A stretch of DNA of 64,000 nucleotides from Roseomonas populi (GTDB lineage: Bacteria > Pseudomonadota > Alphaproteobacteria > Acetobacterales > Acetobacteraceae). Under the pieces are notes generated by a model that worked only from the letters and a program-made list of their open reading frames with translations, did not search any database and was not told where the DNA came from. Shown here piece by piece: positions 7,694 through 16,374 of the stretch. The stretch spans positions 62,001 through 126,000 of the forward strand of contig NZ_JANJOU010000008.1 in assembly GCF_024594815.1 (NCBI RefSeq), given 5' to 3'. The translations under genes were made by a program, and so were the position numbers. The first letter of the stretch is position 1, and each line of letters starts with the position of its first letter.

Positions 7694-10600
7694 TCAGGTC
7701 GCCGCCGGTTCCAGCGCTGCCGGCCGGGCGCGCTCCCGGCGCGCCATCGCCCGGGCCACGACGTAGAAGACCGGGGTGAAGACCAGCCCGAAGCCGGTCA
7801 CCCCCAGCATCCCCGCGAAGACGGCGGTTCCGAGGCTCTGACGCATCTCCGCGCCCGCACCGGTGGCAACCGCCAACGGCAGCACGCCGAGGATGAAGGC
7901 GAGCGAGGTCATCAGGATCGGGCGGAGGCGCGTGCGGGCCGCGGCCTCGGCGGCCTGCCAGCGGGTCATGCCCTCCCCCTCGGCGTGGCGGGCGAATTCC
8001 ACGATCAGGATCGCGTTCTTCGCCGCCAGGCCAATCAGGACGACCAGCCCGACCTGGACGAGCACGTTGTTGTCCAGGCCCCGCCACACCACGCCCGTGA
8101 GCGCGGCCAGCACCGACATCGGCGCGATGAGCACCACGGCCAGTGGCAGCAGCCAGCTCTCGTAGAGCGCGGCCAGGAGAAGGATGACGAAGACGACCGC
8201 CAGCCCGAAGGCGATCGGCGCGGTGTTGCCCTGCGTCGTCTCCTGCAGCGCGATCTCCGTCCACTCGAAGCCGAAGCCCGGGGGCAGCTCCTGCCGGAGC
8301 ATCTCCTCCATGGCCGCGATCGCCTGGCCGGTGGAGACACCGGGCTTGGGCGCGCCCTGCACCTCGGCGGCGGGGTAGAGGTTGTATCGGGGCACGCGGT
8401 AGGCCGCGCTGTCCTCCTCCAGGCTGGCCAGGGCGCCGAGCGGCACCATGGCCCCGGCCTCGTTCCGCGTGCGCAGCAGGGCCACGTCGCGCGGCGTCAG
8501 TCGCTGCGTCTCCTCCGCCTGGGCCGTCACGCGGTAGGTGCGGCCGAGGATGTTGAAGTCGTTCACGAAGGTGGAGCCGAGATAGGTGGACAGCGCCTCC
8601 GAGACGCGGGAGAGCGGCACGCCGAGCATCTCGGCCTTCGTCCGGTCCACCTCGGCCCGCAGGGTGGGGGTCTTGGTGTTGAACAGGGTGAAGGCCATGG
8701 CGATCTCCGGCCGGGCATTCGCCGCTGCGACGATCCGGTTCGTCACCTCCTCCAGCGCGCGGGCGCCGCGGTCGCCCCGATCCTGGATGTAGAGCTTGAA
8801 GCCGCCGCCCGTGCCAATGCCCGGCACGGAGGGCGGCGGGATGACGAGGGCCAGCGCATCCCGCTGCTGCATCAGGCGCGCCTGGACCGCCCCGGTGATC
8901 CCCGCGAAGGTCAGGTGCTGCGCCTCGCGCTCCTCGAATGACTTGAGGTTGACGAAGATCACGCCGGAATTCGGCGCGTTGGTGAAGGTGGCGCCGTCAA
9001 AGCCCGTGAAGGCGATGGAGTTGGCGACGCCCGGAACCTCCAGCACGTCCCGCGTCGCCTGGCGGATCACCGCGTCCGTGCGGGCGAGGGAGGCGCCGGG
9101 CGGCAGCTGGAAGGCGGCGATGAGGTAGCCTCGGTCCAGTGGCGGGATCAGCCCGGTGGGGGTGGTCCAGACCGTCCATCCCGTCAAACCCAGCAGCCCG
9201 GCGAAGAGGACCAGCAGCACCGCCGAGAGCCGCACGAGCCGGCGCGTCAGGGCGCCGTAGCCGATGGAGAGCCTGTCGAACATCCAGTTGAAGCCGCGGA
9301 AGAACAGCCCGAAGGGCGCCCCCACCCAGGCCCGCCACCCCGTTGCCTTCTCATGCGAATGGGGCCGCAGCAGCAGCGCGGCCAGGGCCGGCGAGAGCGT
9401 GAGCGAGACGAGGGCCGAGAGCAGGGTGGCCACCGCGATGGTCACGGCGAACTGCTTGTAGAAGGAGCCGGACAGCCCCTCGATGAAGGCGGTGGGCACG
9501 AAGACGGCGCAGAGGACGAGGGCGATGGCCAGCAGTGCGAAGCCCACCTCGTCCATGGTGCGGCGCGTGGCGGCAACGGGGTCCATCCCCTCCGCCATGT
9601 GCCGCTCCACGTTCTCCACCACCACGATGGCGTCGTCCACCACGATGCCGATGGCCAGGATCAGGCCGAACATGGACAGGTTGTTCAGCGAGATCCCCAG
9701 CGCCGCCATGAAGGCGAGCGTGCCGATGATGGAGACGGGGATGGCCGCCAGCGGGATGATGGAAGCCCGCCAGGACTGCAGGAACAGAATCACCACCAGT
9801 ACGACGAGGATGATGGCTTCCACGAAGGTGTGGACCACCGCCTCCATCGACTGCTCGATGAAGCGTGTGGTGTCGTAAACCGTGTGGTAGGCCAGGCCGG
9901 GCGGGAAGTCCTTCTTCAGCTCTTCCAGCGTGGCTCGCAGCGCGGCGGCGGTGGCGAGCGCGTTGGAGCCCGGGCGCTGGAACACCGGCATGGCCACGGC
10001 CTTGTCGGCATCCAGGTAGGCGCTGAGGGTGTAGTCCTGCGCGCCCAGCTCCACCCGCGCCACGTCGCGCAGCCGCAGCGGCGCGCCGGCCTCGCTCGTG
10101 GCGATCACGATGTCGGAGAATTCCTCCACGTCGCGCAGGCGACCGAGGGCCTGGATGTTGAGCTGGAAGGCGCCGTTGGAGGCGGCGGTGGGCGGCTGGT
10201 TCAGGCCGCCGGCGGCCACCTGCACGTTGGCCCGGCGCAGCGCGTCCAGCACCTCGCCCGGCGTCAGGCCGCGGGCGGCCACCTTCGCCGGGTCCAGCCA
10301 GATCCGCATGGCGTAGTCGCGCGCGCCGAACACCTGCACGTCTCCCACGCCGTCCAGCCGGGCGATGCGGTCCTTCACGTTCAGCATCGCGTAGTTGGAG
10401 ATGTAGCTCTCGTCGCGCGAGCCGTCCGGCGAGGTGAAGTGGATCACCATCATGATGTCCGGCGAGGCCTTGCGGACGGTGATGCCGAGGCGCCGCACCT
10501 CCTCGGGCAGCCGCGCCTCGGCCACCGCCATGCGGTTCTGGACGAGGACCTGCGCCTGGTCCACGTCCACGCCCTGGCGAAAGACGACGTTGACGGAGAG

Positions 10601-10867
10601 CCGCCCGTCGCCCGTGGCCTGGGAGGAGACGTAGAGCATCCCCTCCACCCCGTTAATTTCCTGCTCGATCGGGGAGGCAACCGTCTCCGCGATCACGGCG
10701 GCGGAGGCGCCGGGATAGGTGGCGGCGATGGTGACGGTAGGCGGTGCGATCTCCGGGTACTCGCTGATCGGCAGGCGGAAGCCGGAGATGGCACCGATCA
10801 GCACGATGGCGATGGAGATGACCGAGGCGAAGACCGGCCGGGATATGAAGAACTGGGCGAAGCGCAT
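7694..10867 (-). CDS. RND multidrug efflux permease, HAE1 family
   Basis: A 1057-residue inner-membrane proton-driven pump of the AcrB/MexB type. It begins MRFAQFFISRPVFASVISIA, the standard first helix. TM4 carries the double-Asp proton relay in GLILAIGIVVDDAIVVVENV, typical of hydrophobe exporters rather than metal exporters. The two large periplasmic loops and the C-terminal repeat (AAKNAILIVEFARH) are complete. It lies 13 bases downstream of the adaptor gene in one operon under the TetR operator. No outer-membrane channel gene accompanies it, so it must borrow a TolC-like channel; the TolC homologue at 57-58.5 kb belongs to a different, metal-type operon. Substrates cannot be predicted from sequence. 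Confidence 0.92.
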   Translation of the reverse strand: MRFAQFFISRPVFASVISIAIVLIGAISGFRLPISEYPEIAPPTVTIAATYPGASAAVIAETVASPIEQEINGVEGMLYVSSQATGDGRLSVNVVFRQGVDVDQAQVLVQNRMAVAEARLPEEVRRLGITVRKASPDIMMVIHFTSPDGSRDESYISNYAMLNVKDRIARLDGVGDVQVFGARDYAMRIWLDPAKVAARGLTPGEVLDALRRANVQVAAGGLNQPPTAASNGAFQLNIQALGRLRDVEEFSDIVIATSEAGAPLRLRDVARVELGAQDYTLSAYLDADKAVAMPVFQRPGSNALATAAALRATLEELKKDFPPGLAYHTVYDTTRFIEQSMEAVVHTFVEAIILVVLVVILFLQSWRASIIPLAAIPVSIIGTLAFMAALGISLNNLSMFGLILAIGIVVDDAIVVVENVERHMAEGMDPVAATRRTMDEVGFALLAIALVLCAVFVPTAFIEGLSGSFYKQFAVTIAVATLLSALVSLTLSPALAALLLRPHSHEKATGWRAWVGAPFGLFFRGFNWMFDRLSIGYGALTRRLVRLSAVLLVLFAGLLGLTGWTVWTTPTGLIPPLDRGYLIAAFQLPPGASLARTDAVIRQATRDVLEVPGVANSIAFTGFDGATFTNAPNSGVIFVNLKSFEEREAQHLTFAGITGAVQARLMQQRDALALVIPPPSVPGIGTGGGFKLYIQDRGDRGARALEEVTNRIVAAANARPEIAMAFTLFNTKTPTLRAEVDRTKAEMLGVPLSRVSEALSTYLGSTFVNDFNILGRTYRVTAQAEETQRLTPRDVALLRTRNEAGAMVPLGALASLEEDSAAYRVPRYNLYPAAEVQGAPKPGVSTGQAIAAMEEMLRQELPPGFGFEWTEIALQETTQGNTAPIAFGLAVVFVILLLAALYESWLLPLAVVLIAPMSVLAALTGVVWRGLDNNVLVQVGLVVLIGLAAKNAILIVEFARHAEGEGMTRWQAAEAAARTRLRPILMTSLAFILGVLPLAVATGAGAEMRQSLGTAVFAGMLGVTGFGLVFTPVFYVVARAMARRERARPAALEPAAT

Positions 10868-10880
10868 GGCGGCGGCCCTC

Positions 10881-12017
10881 TCAGCGTGCCTGGGCCAGGC
10901 GGGCGGGGGAAAGGGGCTTTACCTCCGCCGTCACCCGCCCGCCGGGGCGCGCCAGGTGCAGCCCGGCCGTGATCACCTGGTCCGCCGGGGAGAGGCCGCC
11001 GCGCACCACGCGCATCCCGTCCACCACGGGGCCAAGGGTGACGGGCTTGGCCACCACCGTGCCGTCCGCGGCCACTGTCATAACCACCCGCGCGGCTTGG
11101 TCGGCGGCGATGGCGGCGTCCGGCACCATCAGCACCTCCCCTTCCCCTGCGCGGAGCCGAAGCCGGGCGAAGGTGCCGGGGGTGAGGAAGAGGTCGGGAT
11201 TGGGGAGCGTGGCCCGGGCACGGATGGTGCCGGAACGGGCGTCCAGCGCCGTGTCGAGGAAGTCCAGCCGGCCCTGGCGGTCCCACTCCGTCTCGTCGGC
11301 CAGCCGCAGCCGCACCGGCTCCGGCACGCCACCTTCCGGGCGGGACGTGCCGCGGCGGGTGAAGCGGAGGAGGTCGGCCTCGCTCAGGTCGAAGGTCGCG
11401 TAGATCGGGTCCAGGGCCACGATTGTGGTCAGCAGGGTGGTCCCGGCCTGGACGAGGTTGCCGGCGTCCACCCGCCGGTCCGAGACGCGGCCGGATTGCG
11501 GGGCGCGCACCTCGGCCCAGCTCCGCTCCAGCTCGGCCTGGCGCAGCCGGGCGCGGGCGTCGGCGATGCCGGCCTCCGCGTCCCGCTGGGCGGCGCGGCG
11601 GGTGTCCAGCTGGGCCTGGGGCGCGAAGCGGTCCCGGACGAGGGAGGAGGTGCGGTCGATCTCCTGACGCGCCAACTCCAGCTTCGCCTCGGCGCGGGCC
11701 AACTCGGCGCGGGCGCTCTCGATGGCGATGTCGAAGGGCCGCCCGTCGAGGGTGAAGAGAAGGTCGCCCGCGCGGACGATCTGCCCGTCGCGGAAATGCA
11801 CCCGCTCCACCTGGCCGGAGACGCGGGGGCGCAGCTCCACACGGGCCGAGGGCTCCAGCCGCGCGATGTGCTCCTCCCACTCCGTGATGTTCCGCCGCAG
11901 CGGCTCGGACACGGTGACGGTCGGGGGCGCCGGCTGCGCCGCGAGGGAGAATGGGAGAAGAGGGAGGGCAAGAGCGAGCGCCAGCGGCGCGAGGCTCTTG
12001 CGGAAAGGGGTCGGCAT
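10881..12017 (-). CDS. RND efflux periplasmic adaptor (membrane fusion protein)
   Basis: A 378-residue AcrA/MexE-type adaptor linking the RND pump to an outer-membrane channel. A signal peptide runs to about residue 27 (ending SLAAQ). It then has the lipoyl halves (RPRVSGQVERVHFRDGQIVR), a helical hairpin (ARAELARAEAKLELARQEID) and the beta-barrel (LDPIYATFDLSEADLLRF). There is no lipobox Cys, so it is probably soluble and periplasmic. The ATG at 12017 has GGAG 7-8 bases upstream; a TTG two codons earlier is less likely. It is the first gene of the pump operon, and its promoter is covered by the TetR palindrome. Confidence 0.9.
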   Translation of the reverse strand: MPTPFRKSLAPLALALALPLLPFSLAAQPAPPTVTVSEPLRRNITEWEEHIARLEPSARVELRPRVSGQVERVHFRDGQIVRAGDLLFTLDGRPFDIAIESARAELARAEAKLELARQEIDRTSSLVRDRFAPQAQLDTRRAAQRDAEAGIADARARLRQAELERSWAEVRAPQSGRVSDRRVDAGNLVQAGTTLLTTIVALDPIYATFDLSEADLLRFTRRGTSRPEGGVPEPVRLRLADETEWDRQGRLDFLDTALDARSGTIRARATLPNPDLFLTPGTFARLRLRAGEGEVLMVPDAAIAADQAARVVMTVAADGTVVAKPVTLGPVVDGMRVVRGGLSPADQVITAGLHLARPGGRVTAEVKPLSPARLAQAR

Positions 12018-12038
12018 GGCCAATCTCCGGGGGTCGGA

Positions 12039-12084
12039 TGTAACCGACCGGTTCGTCTACAACGATACGAACCGGTCGGTCACA
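12039..12084. promoter_or_regulatory. TetR operator between the RND pump and tetR
   Basis: Two 18-base arms (12039-12056 and 12067-12084) form an inverted repeat with a single mismatch around a 10-base spacer. Each arm itself contains an ACCGACCGGT-like half palindrome, so two TetR dimers could bind. The site covers the core of the predicted leftward promoter, which explains pump repression, and lies 20 bases before the tetR start, which fits autoregulation. Confidence 0.8.
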
Positions 12085-12090
12085 TTACAA
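12062..12090 (-). promoter_or_regulatory. Predicted promoter of the RND pump operon
   Basis: On the minus strand a -35-like TTGTAA (12085-12090) is followed after 17 bases by a -10-like TATCGT (12062-12067). The operator covers the spacer and part of the -10 box. This is a pattern match only. Confidence 0.4.
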
Positions 12091-12103
12091 GCCCCGCCGG
12101 TCC

Positions 12104-12763
12104 GTGCTTTACGCCCGGCAGAATGGAGAGGTGGAAGTGAGCGAAGCGCCCGCGACTCCGCAGCGCCGATCGGCGGCGCAGCGCCTGAGGGAGGTGGCCC
12201 GGGACCTGTTCTATCGGCAGGGCATCCGCGCCACGGGAGTCGAGGAGCTGTGCCGGGTGGCCGGCACCACGAAGATCAGCCTGTACCGGGCCTTCCCATC
12301 CAAGGATGAGCTGGTGGCCTGCATCCTGCGCGACGACTGCGAGCAGGAATCGGCCTGGTACCAGGTGGCCCTCGGCCCGGATCTTCCGCCGCGGGAACGC
12401 CCCTCGGCCTACCTGGCCGCGGCCGCGGCGGAGCTGCGCCAGCCCGGCTTCCGGGGCTGCTCGCTCGGCCTCGCCATCGCGGAGTTCCCCGATCCCGAGC
12501 ACCCCGCCCGGAAGGTGGCCGACAACTACAAGCGCGGGATGCGCGACGCGCTGCGCCGGATGTGCGCGGAAGCCGGTGCCCACAACCCGGACATGCTGGG
12601 CGACTCGCTGATGATGCTGACGGAGGGGGCGTTCTCCTCCGCCGCCTATCTCGGGACCGACGAGGCCGCGGCCGCGCTGGAGCGGGCCGGCCAGCAGCTC
12701 CTGGCCTCTGCCCTGCCGCCGGGATCCGGGGCCTCCTCCTGCCGCTCGTCCGCGGAGGGCTAG
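12104..12763 (+). CDS. TetR-family repressor of the RND pump
   Basis: A 219-residue regulator with an N-terminal TetR helix-turn-helix: RLREVARDLFYRQGIRATGV, then EELCRVAGTTKISLYRAFPS, roughly residues 27-68. The variable C-terminal domain should bind the inducing compound. It is divergent from the pump operon with an 86-base intergenic region holding a large inverted repeat, the classic local-repressor arrangement. The start at 12104 puts only a short tail before the DNA-binding domain; an in-frame GTG at 12134 (VEVSEAPATP) is an alternative. The C-terminus is Ser- and Cys-containing low-complexity sequence. Confidence 0.85.
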   Translation: MLYARQNGEVEVSEAPATPQRRSAAQRLREVARDLFYRQGIRATGVEELCRVAGTTKISLYRAFPSKDELVACILRDDCEQESAWYQVALGPDLPPRERPSAYLAAAAAELRQPGFRGCSLGLAIAEFPDPEHPARKVADNYKRGMRDALRRMCAEAGAHNPDMLGDSLMMLTEGAFSSAAYLGTDEAAAALERAGQQLLASALPPGSGASSCRSSAEG

Positions 12764-12770
12764 CCCGCCC

Positions 12771-12809
12771 AGCGGAGGCCCGGCCCGTGCGGTCCGGGCT
12801 TCCTCTGCT
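12771..12809. terminator. Bidirectional terminator between tetR and the TauE/SafE gene
   Basis: AGCGGAGG plus CCCGG at 12771-12783 pairs with CCGGG plus CTTCCTCTGCT at about 12794-12809, with a 3-base bulge and a G-U pair. It sits exactly between two convergent stop codons. Confidence 0.45.
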
Positions 12810-12821
12810 GTCAGCCGGCCT

Positions 12822-13577
12822 TCATGCCCAGGCCCGCCAGAAGAAGGCGGCCGTCATGGCGGCGCTGAAGACGATGACGAAGCCCCGCAGGACAGGCGCC
12901 GGCATCCGGCTGGCCAGGATAGCCCCCAGGTAACCGCCGATGATCGCGGCGACGAGCATGATACCCGTGGCCGGCCAGTGCACGGGGCCCGCCAAGGCGA
13001 AGCAGAGCACCGCGACGAAGTTGGCCGCGCTGACCAGGATGGTGCGGAGCGCGCTCATCGCCTTGATGTCGAGGTCGCCCAGCAGTCCCCAGGCGGCCAG
13101 CATCATGATTCCGACTCCGCCGCCGAAGTAGCCGGCATAGACCGAGAGCAGAACCTGGGCGCCGAGCACGGCGCCGCGCCCGATCCGCACCCGCTGGCGC
13201 AGGGCGGCGCCGAGCGGGCGGCCGAAGGCGAAGGCCAGGGTTCCGACCAGCATGAGCCAGGGCAGCAGCCGGTCGAAGGCGCGGGAGGTGGTCGCGAGGA
13301 GCAGCAGCGCCCCGGCCAGCCCGCCCAGGAAGCTGATCAGCAGCATGATGCGGAAGGGAATGCCGTGCAGGGCGCGGTAGTCCCGCCGCCACGCCCAGGC
13401 GCTGGCGAGCGTGCCGGGGAGCAGCGCCACGGTGCTCGACGCGTTGGCCGCGATCGAGGGCAGCCCCACGAAGACCATGGCGGGGATGGTGATGAAGGAG
13501 CCCCCGCCGGCGGCCGCGTTCATCGCGCCCGCCAGCAGTCCCGCCCCGAGGAGGATGAGTGTCGCGTCGAGGTCCAT
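12822..13577 (-). CDS. TauE/SafE-family sulfite/organic anion exporter
   Basis: A 251-residue inner-membrane protein with about eight hydrophobic segments. It has the duplicated family motif: first NAAAGGGSFITIPAMVFVG after helix 1, and in the second half SVYAGYFGGGVGIMMLAAWG. Members export sulfite, sulfoacetate or other small anions, usually near sulfonate or thiol metabolism genes, none of which is visible here. The ATG at 13577 begins MDLDATLILLGAGLLAGAMN; upstream sequence in the same open frame lacks homology. Function is known only at family level. Confidence 0.8.
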   Translation of the reverse strand: MDLDATLILLGAGLLAGAMNAAAGGGSFITIPAMVFVGLPSIAANASSTVALLPGTLASAWAWRRDYRALHGIPFRIMLLISFLGGLAGALLLLATTSRAFDRLLPWLMLVGTLAFAFGRPLGAALRQRVRIGRGAVLGAQVLLSVYAGYFGGGVGIMMLAAWGLLGDLDIKAMSALRTILVSAANFVAVLCFALAGPVHWPATGIMLVAAIIGGYLGAILASRMPAPVLRGFVIVFSAAMTAAFFWRAWA

Positions 13578-13707
13578 GGGCCTTAGACCGCCCCCGATGC
13601 ATGCGGTTCCGTCACGTGGATCCTCCCGGCTCGTTTGCCCGATCAAGCGCGACCGGACCACGCGGCGCAAGCTCCAGGCCCGCGACGAGAGTACCCGGAG
13701 GGGACCA

Positions 13708-13930
13708 TCATGCCCGCCGAGGCGGGGGCGGAGCGCGGCGCTCCTCTGCCGAGGTGATCTCGGCCCCCTTGCCGTCGTGCCGGGCGAGCGCCTCGGTAAT
13801 TTCGCGGTGCTGGGGGACGGAGACGAGCAGCGCCGCCCAATACAGGCAGTATTCGCCCCACCTAGGGCCCGACCCGCAGCCAGACGGGCCGGTTGGCCGC
13901 GCAGAGCACCGGCGAGTAGCTGGCACGGTA
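13708..13930 (-). pseudogene. Possible remnant of an FCD-domain GntR regulator
   Basis: On the minus strand one frame reads YRASYSPVLCAANRPVWLR, resembling the FCD pattern FH-ALYA-A-NPVLLR, and stops. A second frame shortly after reads PQHREITEALARHDGKGAE, resembling the conserved last helix of FCD domains (HREILEAL-A-DAEGA). The two are out of frame and no helix-turn-helix precedes them. This is a judgement by eye and could be coincidence. Confidence 0.25.
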
Positions 13931-13959
13931 CATGGCACTCTGGGATGTCGCTTCGTGGA

Positions 13960-13975
13960 TGCCAGAAGTGGCATT
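13960..13975. promoter_or_regulatory. Short inverted repeat upstream of the kinase gene
   Basis: ATGCCA and TGGCAT are perfect complements around a 4-base spacer, about 45 bases before the ATG at 14020. A further TGGCAC lies just to its right. It could be an operator for the kinase and PLP-enzyme pair. No matching regulator gene is intact nearby. Confidence 0.3.
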
Positions 13976-14019
13976 CCATATTCTGGCACCTTGCCCGGAT
14001 CGCGGCTAAGTCGAGATCA

Positions 14020-15030
14020 ATGCTGATCCACCCGATCCACGACCCGCTGATGCTGGCCGCGCCGCCCGTGATCGGGGCGCTGCCGCTGGCGGAGGCGCTG
14101 CGCCGGGACTGGGGCCTGGGCGGCGTATTGCACCCGCTGGGCGGGGAGCGGGACCGGAACTTCCGACTGGAGCGCGAGGGCGCACCGCCGCTGCTGGTAA
14201 AGCTGGGGCACCCGGACGAAGATCCCGCGATCACGGATTTCCAGACACGGGCCCTGCTGCATCTCGAGGCGGCGGCGCCCGACCTGCCGCTTCCGCACAT
14301 GGTCCGCGCGCGCAACGGGGCGACGGAACGGGCGCACCCGGCTGAGGACGGGCGGACCTGCCTGCTGCGCGTGCTCACCTACCTGCCCGGGAGGCCTGTC
14401 GCACCGCCTGTGCCGGCGGAGGCACTGGGTGAACTCACGGCGCGGCTGGACGCGGCGCTGGCGGGCTTCGCGCACCCGGCGGACGCGCGGCGGCTGCTCT
14501 GGGACATCCGGGAGGCGCCGTCCCTGCGGGAATTCCTTCCGGACGTGGCCGATGCCGGGCTGCGGCGGTTGGCGGAGGCGGCGCTGGACCGCTTCGAGGG
14601 CGGTCCCTCGGCTGCGCTGACCGCGCTGCCGATGCAGGTGATCCACAACGACCTGAACCCGCATAACGTGCTGGCGGATGCGGACGGACAACTCGCCGGC
14701 ATCATCGATTTCGGCGACATGGTGCGCGCCTCGCTGCTGCAGGAGGTGGCGACGGCCTGCGCCTATCTCGTGCAGCCCGGGGGCGCACCCCTGGCGGGGC
14801 CTGCGGCTTTCGTCGCGGGGTATCGGCGCGTGCTGCCCCTGCCCGATGAACAGGCGGCCCTGTTGCCGGCGCTGATCGCGACCCGGATGGCGATGACGGT
14901 GCTGATCACCCATTGGCGCGCGCGGCGGCAGCCCGAGAACGCGGCCTATATCCTGCGCAACATGCCCGGCGCGCGGGCGGGGCTGGAAGCCCTGGCGCGC
15001 GGCGCGGATGCGCGGGCCTTCGAAGGATAG
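14020..15030 (+). CDS. APH-family small-molecule phosphotransferase
   Basis: A 336-residue kinase of the aminoglycoside/choline/hydroxylysine kinase fold. The catalytic loop HNDLNPHN is at His209-Asn216 (catalytic Asp211), and the metal-binding IDFGD has Asp230. The N-lobe includes LLVKLGHPDED with the ATP-contacting Lys. The next gene, starting five bases after the stop, is a class III PLP enzyme. In animals and some bacteria this pairing corresponds to hydroxylysine or ethanolamine kinase working with a phospho-lyase of the AGXT2L group, so this enzyme probably phosphorylates an amino alcohol (inference). A true antibiotic-resistance role is unlikely in this context. The ATG at 14020 lacks a strong Shine-Dalgarno. 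Confidence 0.8.
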   Translation: MLIHPIHDPLMLAAPPVIGALPLAEALRRDWGLGGVLHPLGGERDRNFRLEREGAPPLLVKLGHPDEDPAITDFQTRALLHLEAAAPDLPLPHMVRARNGATERAHPAEDGRTCLLRVLTYLPGRPVAPPVPAEALGELTARLDAALAGFAHPADARRLLWDIREAPSLREFLPDVADAGLRRLAEAALDRFEGGPSAALTALPMQVIHNDLNPHNVLADADGQLAGIIDFGDMVRASLLQEVATACAYLVQPGGAPLAGPAAFVAGYRRVLPLPDEQAALLPALIATRMAMTVLITHWRARRQPENAAYILRNMPGARAGLEALARGADARAFEG

Positions 15031-15035
15031 ACGCG

Positions 15036-16370
15036 ATGCCCGATGACGCCCCGCGCGGCATGGCCATGATCAACGCTTTCGACCCGACCCGCGCCACGGG
15101 CCTGTCGGAGCATGAACGGGCGATGGTGGAGCGGCGGCAGCGCCTGCTCGGCCCGGCCTACCGGCTCTTCTACGAGCACCCCGTGCATCTCGTGCGCGGG
15201 GAAGGCGCCTGGCTGTTCGACGCGGAGGGGAACCGCTACCTCGACTGCTACAACAACGTCGCCTCCATGGGCCACGCGCACCCGCGCGTGGTGGAGGCGA
15301 TCGCGCGCCAGGCGGCGCTGCTGAACACTCACACGCGCTACCTGCACGAGACGGTGCTGGACTATGCCGAGGCGCTGCTGGCGACCTTCCCTGCCTCGCT
15401 GGGGCACGCGATGTTCACCTGCACGGGGTCGGAGGCAAACGACCTCGCGCTGCGGATCGCGCGCGCCCATACGGGTGGTGAAGGGATCGTCGTCACCAGC
15501 CTCGCCTATCACGGGGTCACGTCCTCGCTCGCCGAGCTCTCGCCCTCGCTCGGGGAAGGCGTGCCGCTGGGCCGGCACGTGGCGACGGTTTCGCCGCCCG
15601 ATGCCTATCGGGGTGGGGCGGAGATGCCGGCGCGCTTCGCGGCGGATGTGGCGGCGGCTTTCGCGGGGCTGGCCCGGCACGGCATCCGCCCCTGCGCGCT
15701 GCTGGTGGACACGATGTTCACCTCGGACGGCGTCTTCCCCGACCCGGCGGGCTTCCTGGCCGGTGCCGTCGAGGCGGCCCGGGCGGCGGGCGCCCTGTTC
15801 ATCGCCGACGAGGTGCAGCCGGGCTTCGGGCGCACGGGCGCCATGTGGGGCTTCCAGCGGCACGGGGTGGAGCCGGACATCGTGACCATGGGCAAGCCCA
15901 TGGGGAACGGGCACCCCCTGGCCGGGTTGGTGATCCGGCCGGCGCTGCTGGAGCGCTTCGGCGGGCAGGTGCGCTACTTCAACACCTTCGGGGGAAATCC
16001 CGTCTCGGCGGCCGCGGGCCTGGCCGTGCTCGGGGTGCTGCGGGAGGAAGGCTTGGCGGAGAACGCGGCCGCCGTGGGCGCCTACCTGCTGGACGGCCTC
16101 GGGGCGCTGGCCTCGCGCTGCGCCATTATCGGCGACGTGCGCGGTGCGGGTCTCTCCATCGGCGTGGAACTGGTGCGGGACCGTGGCACGAAGGAGCCCG
16201 CCACGGCGGAGACGGGGCGGCTGGTCAATGCGCTGCGCGAGCGCCGCGTGCTCATCAGCGCCTCCGGGCCGGGGGCCAACATCCTGAAGATCAGGCCGCC
16301 CCTGTGCCTGACACGCGAGCAGGCGGACCTGTTCCTGGATACGGTGGATGAGGTGCTCGGCAGCTGGTGA
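15036..16370 (+). CDS. Class III PLP enzyme (aminotransferase or phospho-lyase)
   Basis: A 444-residue fold-type I PLP enzyme. The PLP Lys is Lys287 in [26 protein letters not shown] holds the cofactor Asp, and [17 protein letters not shown] is the phosphate-binding segment. [10 protein letters not shown] and the N-terminal [19 protein letters not shown] resemble the AGXT2L phospho-lyases (ethanolamine-phosphate or 5-phosphohydroxylysine ammoniophospholyase) more than omega-aminotransferases. With the upstream kinase this suggests kinase-then-elimination: amino alcohol to phosphate ester to aldehyde plus ammonia and phosphate. The substrate is undetermined. The following Bug receptor is convergent, four bases from the stop, with no room for a separate terminator. 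Confidence 0.8.
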   Translation: MPDDAPRGMAMINAFDPTRATGLSEHERAMVERRQRLLGPAYRLFYEHPVHLVRGEGAWLFDAEGNRYLDCYNNVASMGHAHPRVVEAIARQAALLNTHTRYLHETVLDYAEALLATFPASLGHAMFTCTGSEANDLALRIARAHTGGEGIVVTSLAYHGVTSSLAELSPSLGEGVPLGRHVATVSPPDAYRGGAEMPARFAADVAAAFAGLARHGIRPCALLVDTMFTSDGVFPDPAGFLAGAVEAARAAGALFIADEVQPGFGRTGAMWGFQRHGVEPDIVTMGKPMGNGHPLAGLVIRPALLERFGGQVRYFNTFGGNPVSAAAGLAVLGVLREEGLAENAAAVGAYLLDGLGALASRCAIIGDVRGAGLSIGVELVRDRGTKEPATAETGRLVNALRERRVLISASGPGANILKIRPPLCLTREQADLFLDTVDEVLGSW

Positions 16371-16374
16371 TCCG

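Larger units (their letters stand above)
13578..14019. other. 442-base gap with decayed regulator-like sequence
   Basis: No intact gene is visible. Positions about 13708-13930 on the minus strand look like a decayed C-terminal domain of a GntR regulator (listed separately). At 13960-13975 there is a short inverted repeat, ATGCCA-GAAG-TGGCAT, which could be an operator for the rightward kinase gene at 14020. Base composition is slightly lower in GC near 13960-14020, as expected for a promoter. Confidence 0.4.

Noticed and set aside
9353..10972. Long plus-strand open frame (539 codons) across the RND pump gene
   Set aside because: It is the antisense shadow of the HAE1 permease: composition is dominated by Gly, Arg, His and Asp with no family motif, while the opposite strand encodes a full-length conserved pump.
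13920..14000. Possible sigma-54 promoter (TGGCAC followed by TTGC)
   Set aside because: The spacing between the two elements is far too short for a -24/-12 promoter, so the TGGCA repeats were treated only as a possible operator.
14020..15030. Aminoglycoside resistance kinase
   Set aside because: The fold is shared, but coupling to a class III PLP enzyme and the absence of resistance context point to amino-alcohol metabolism.
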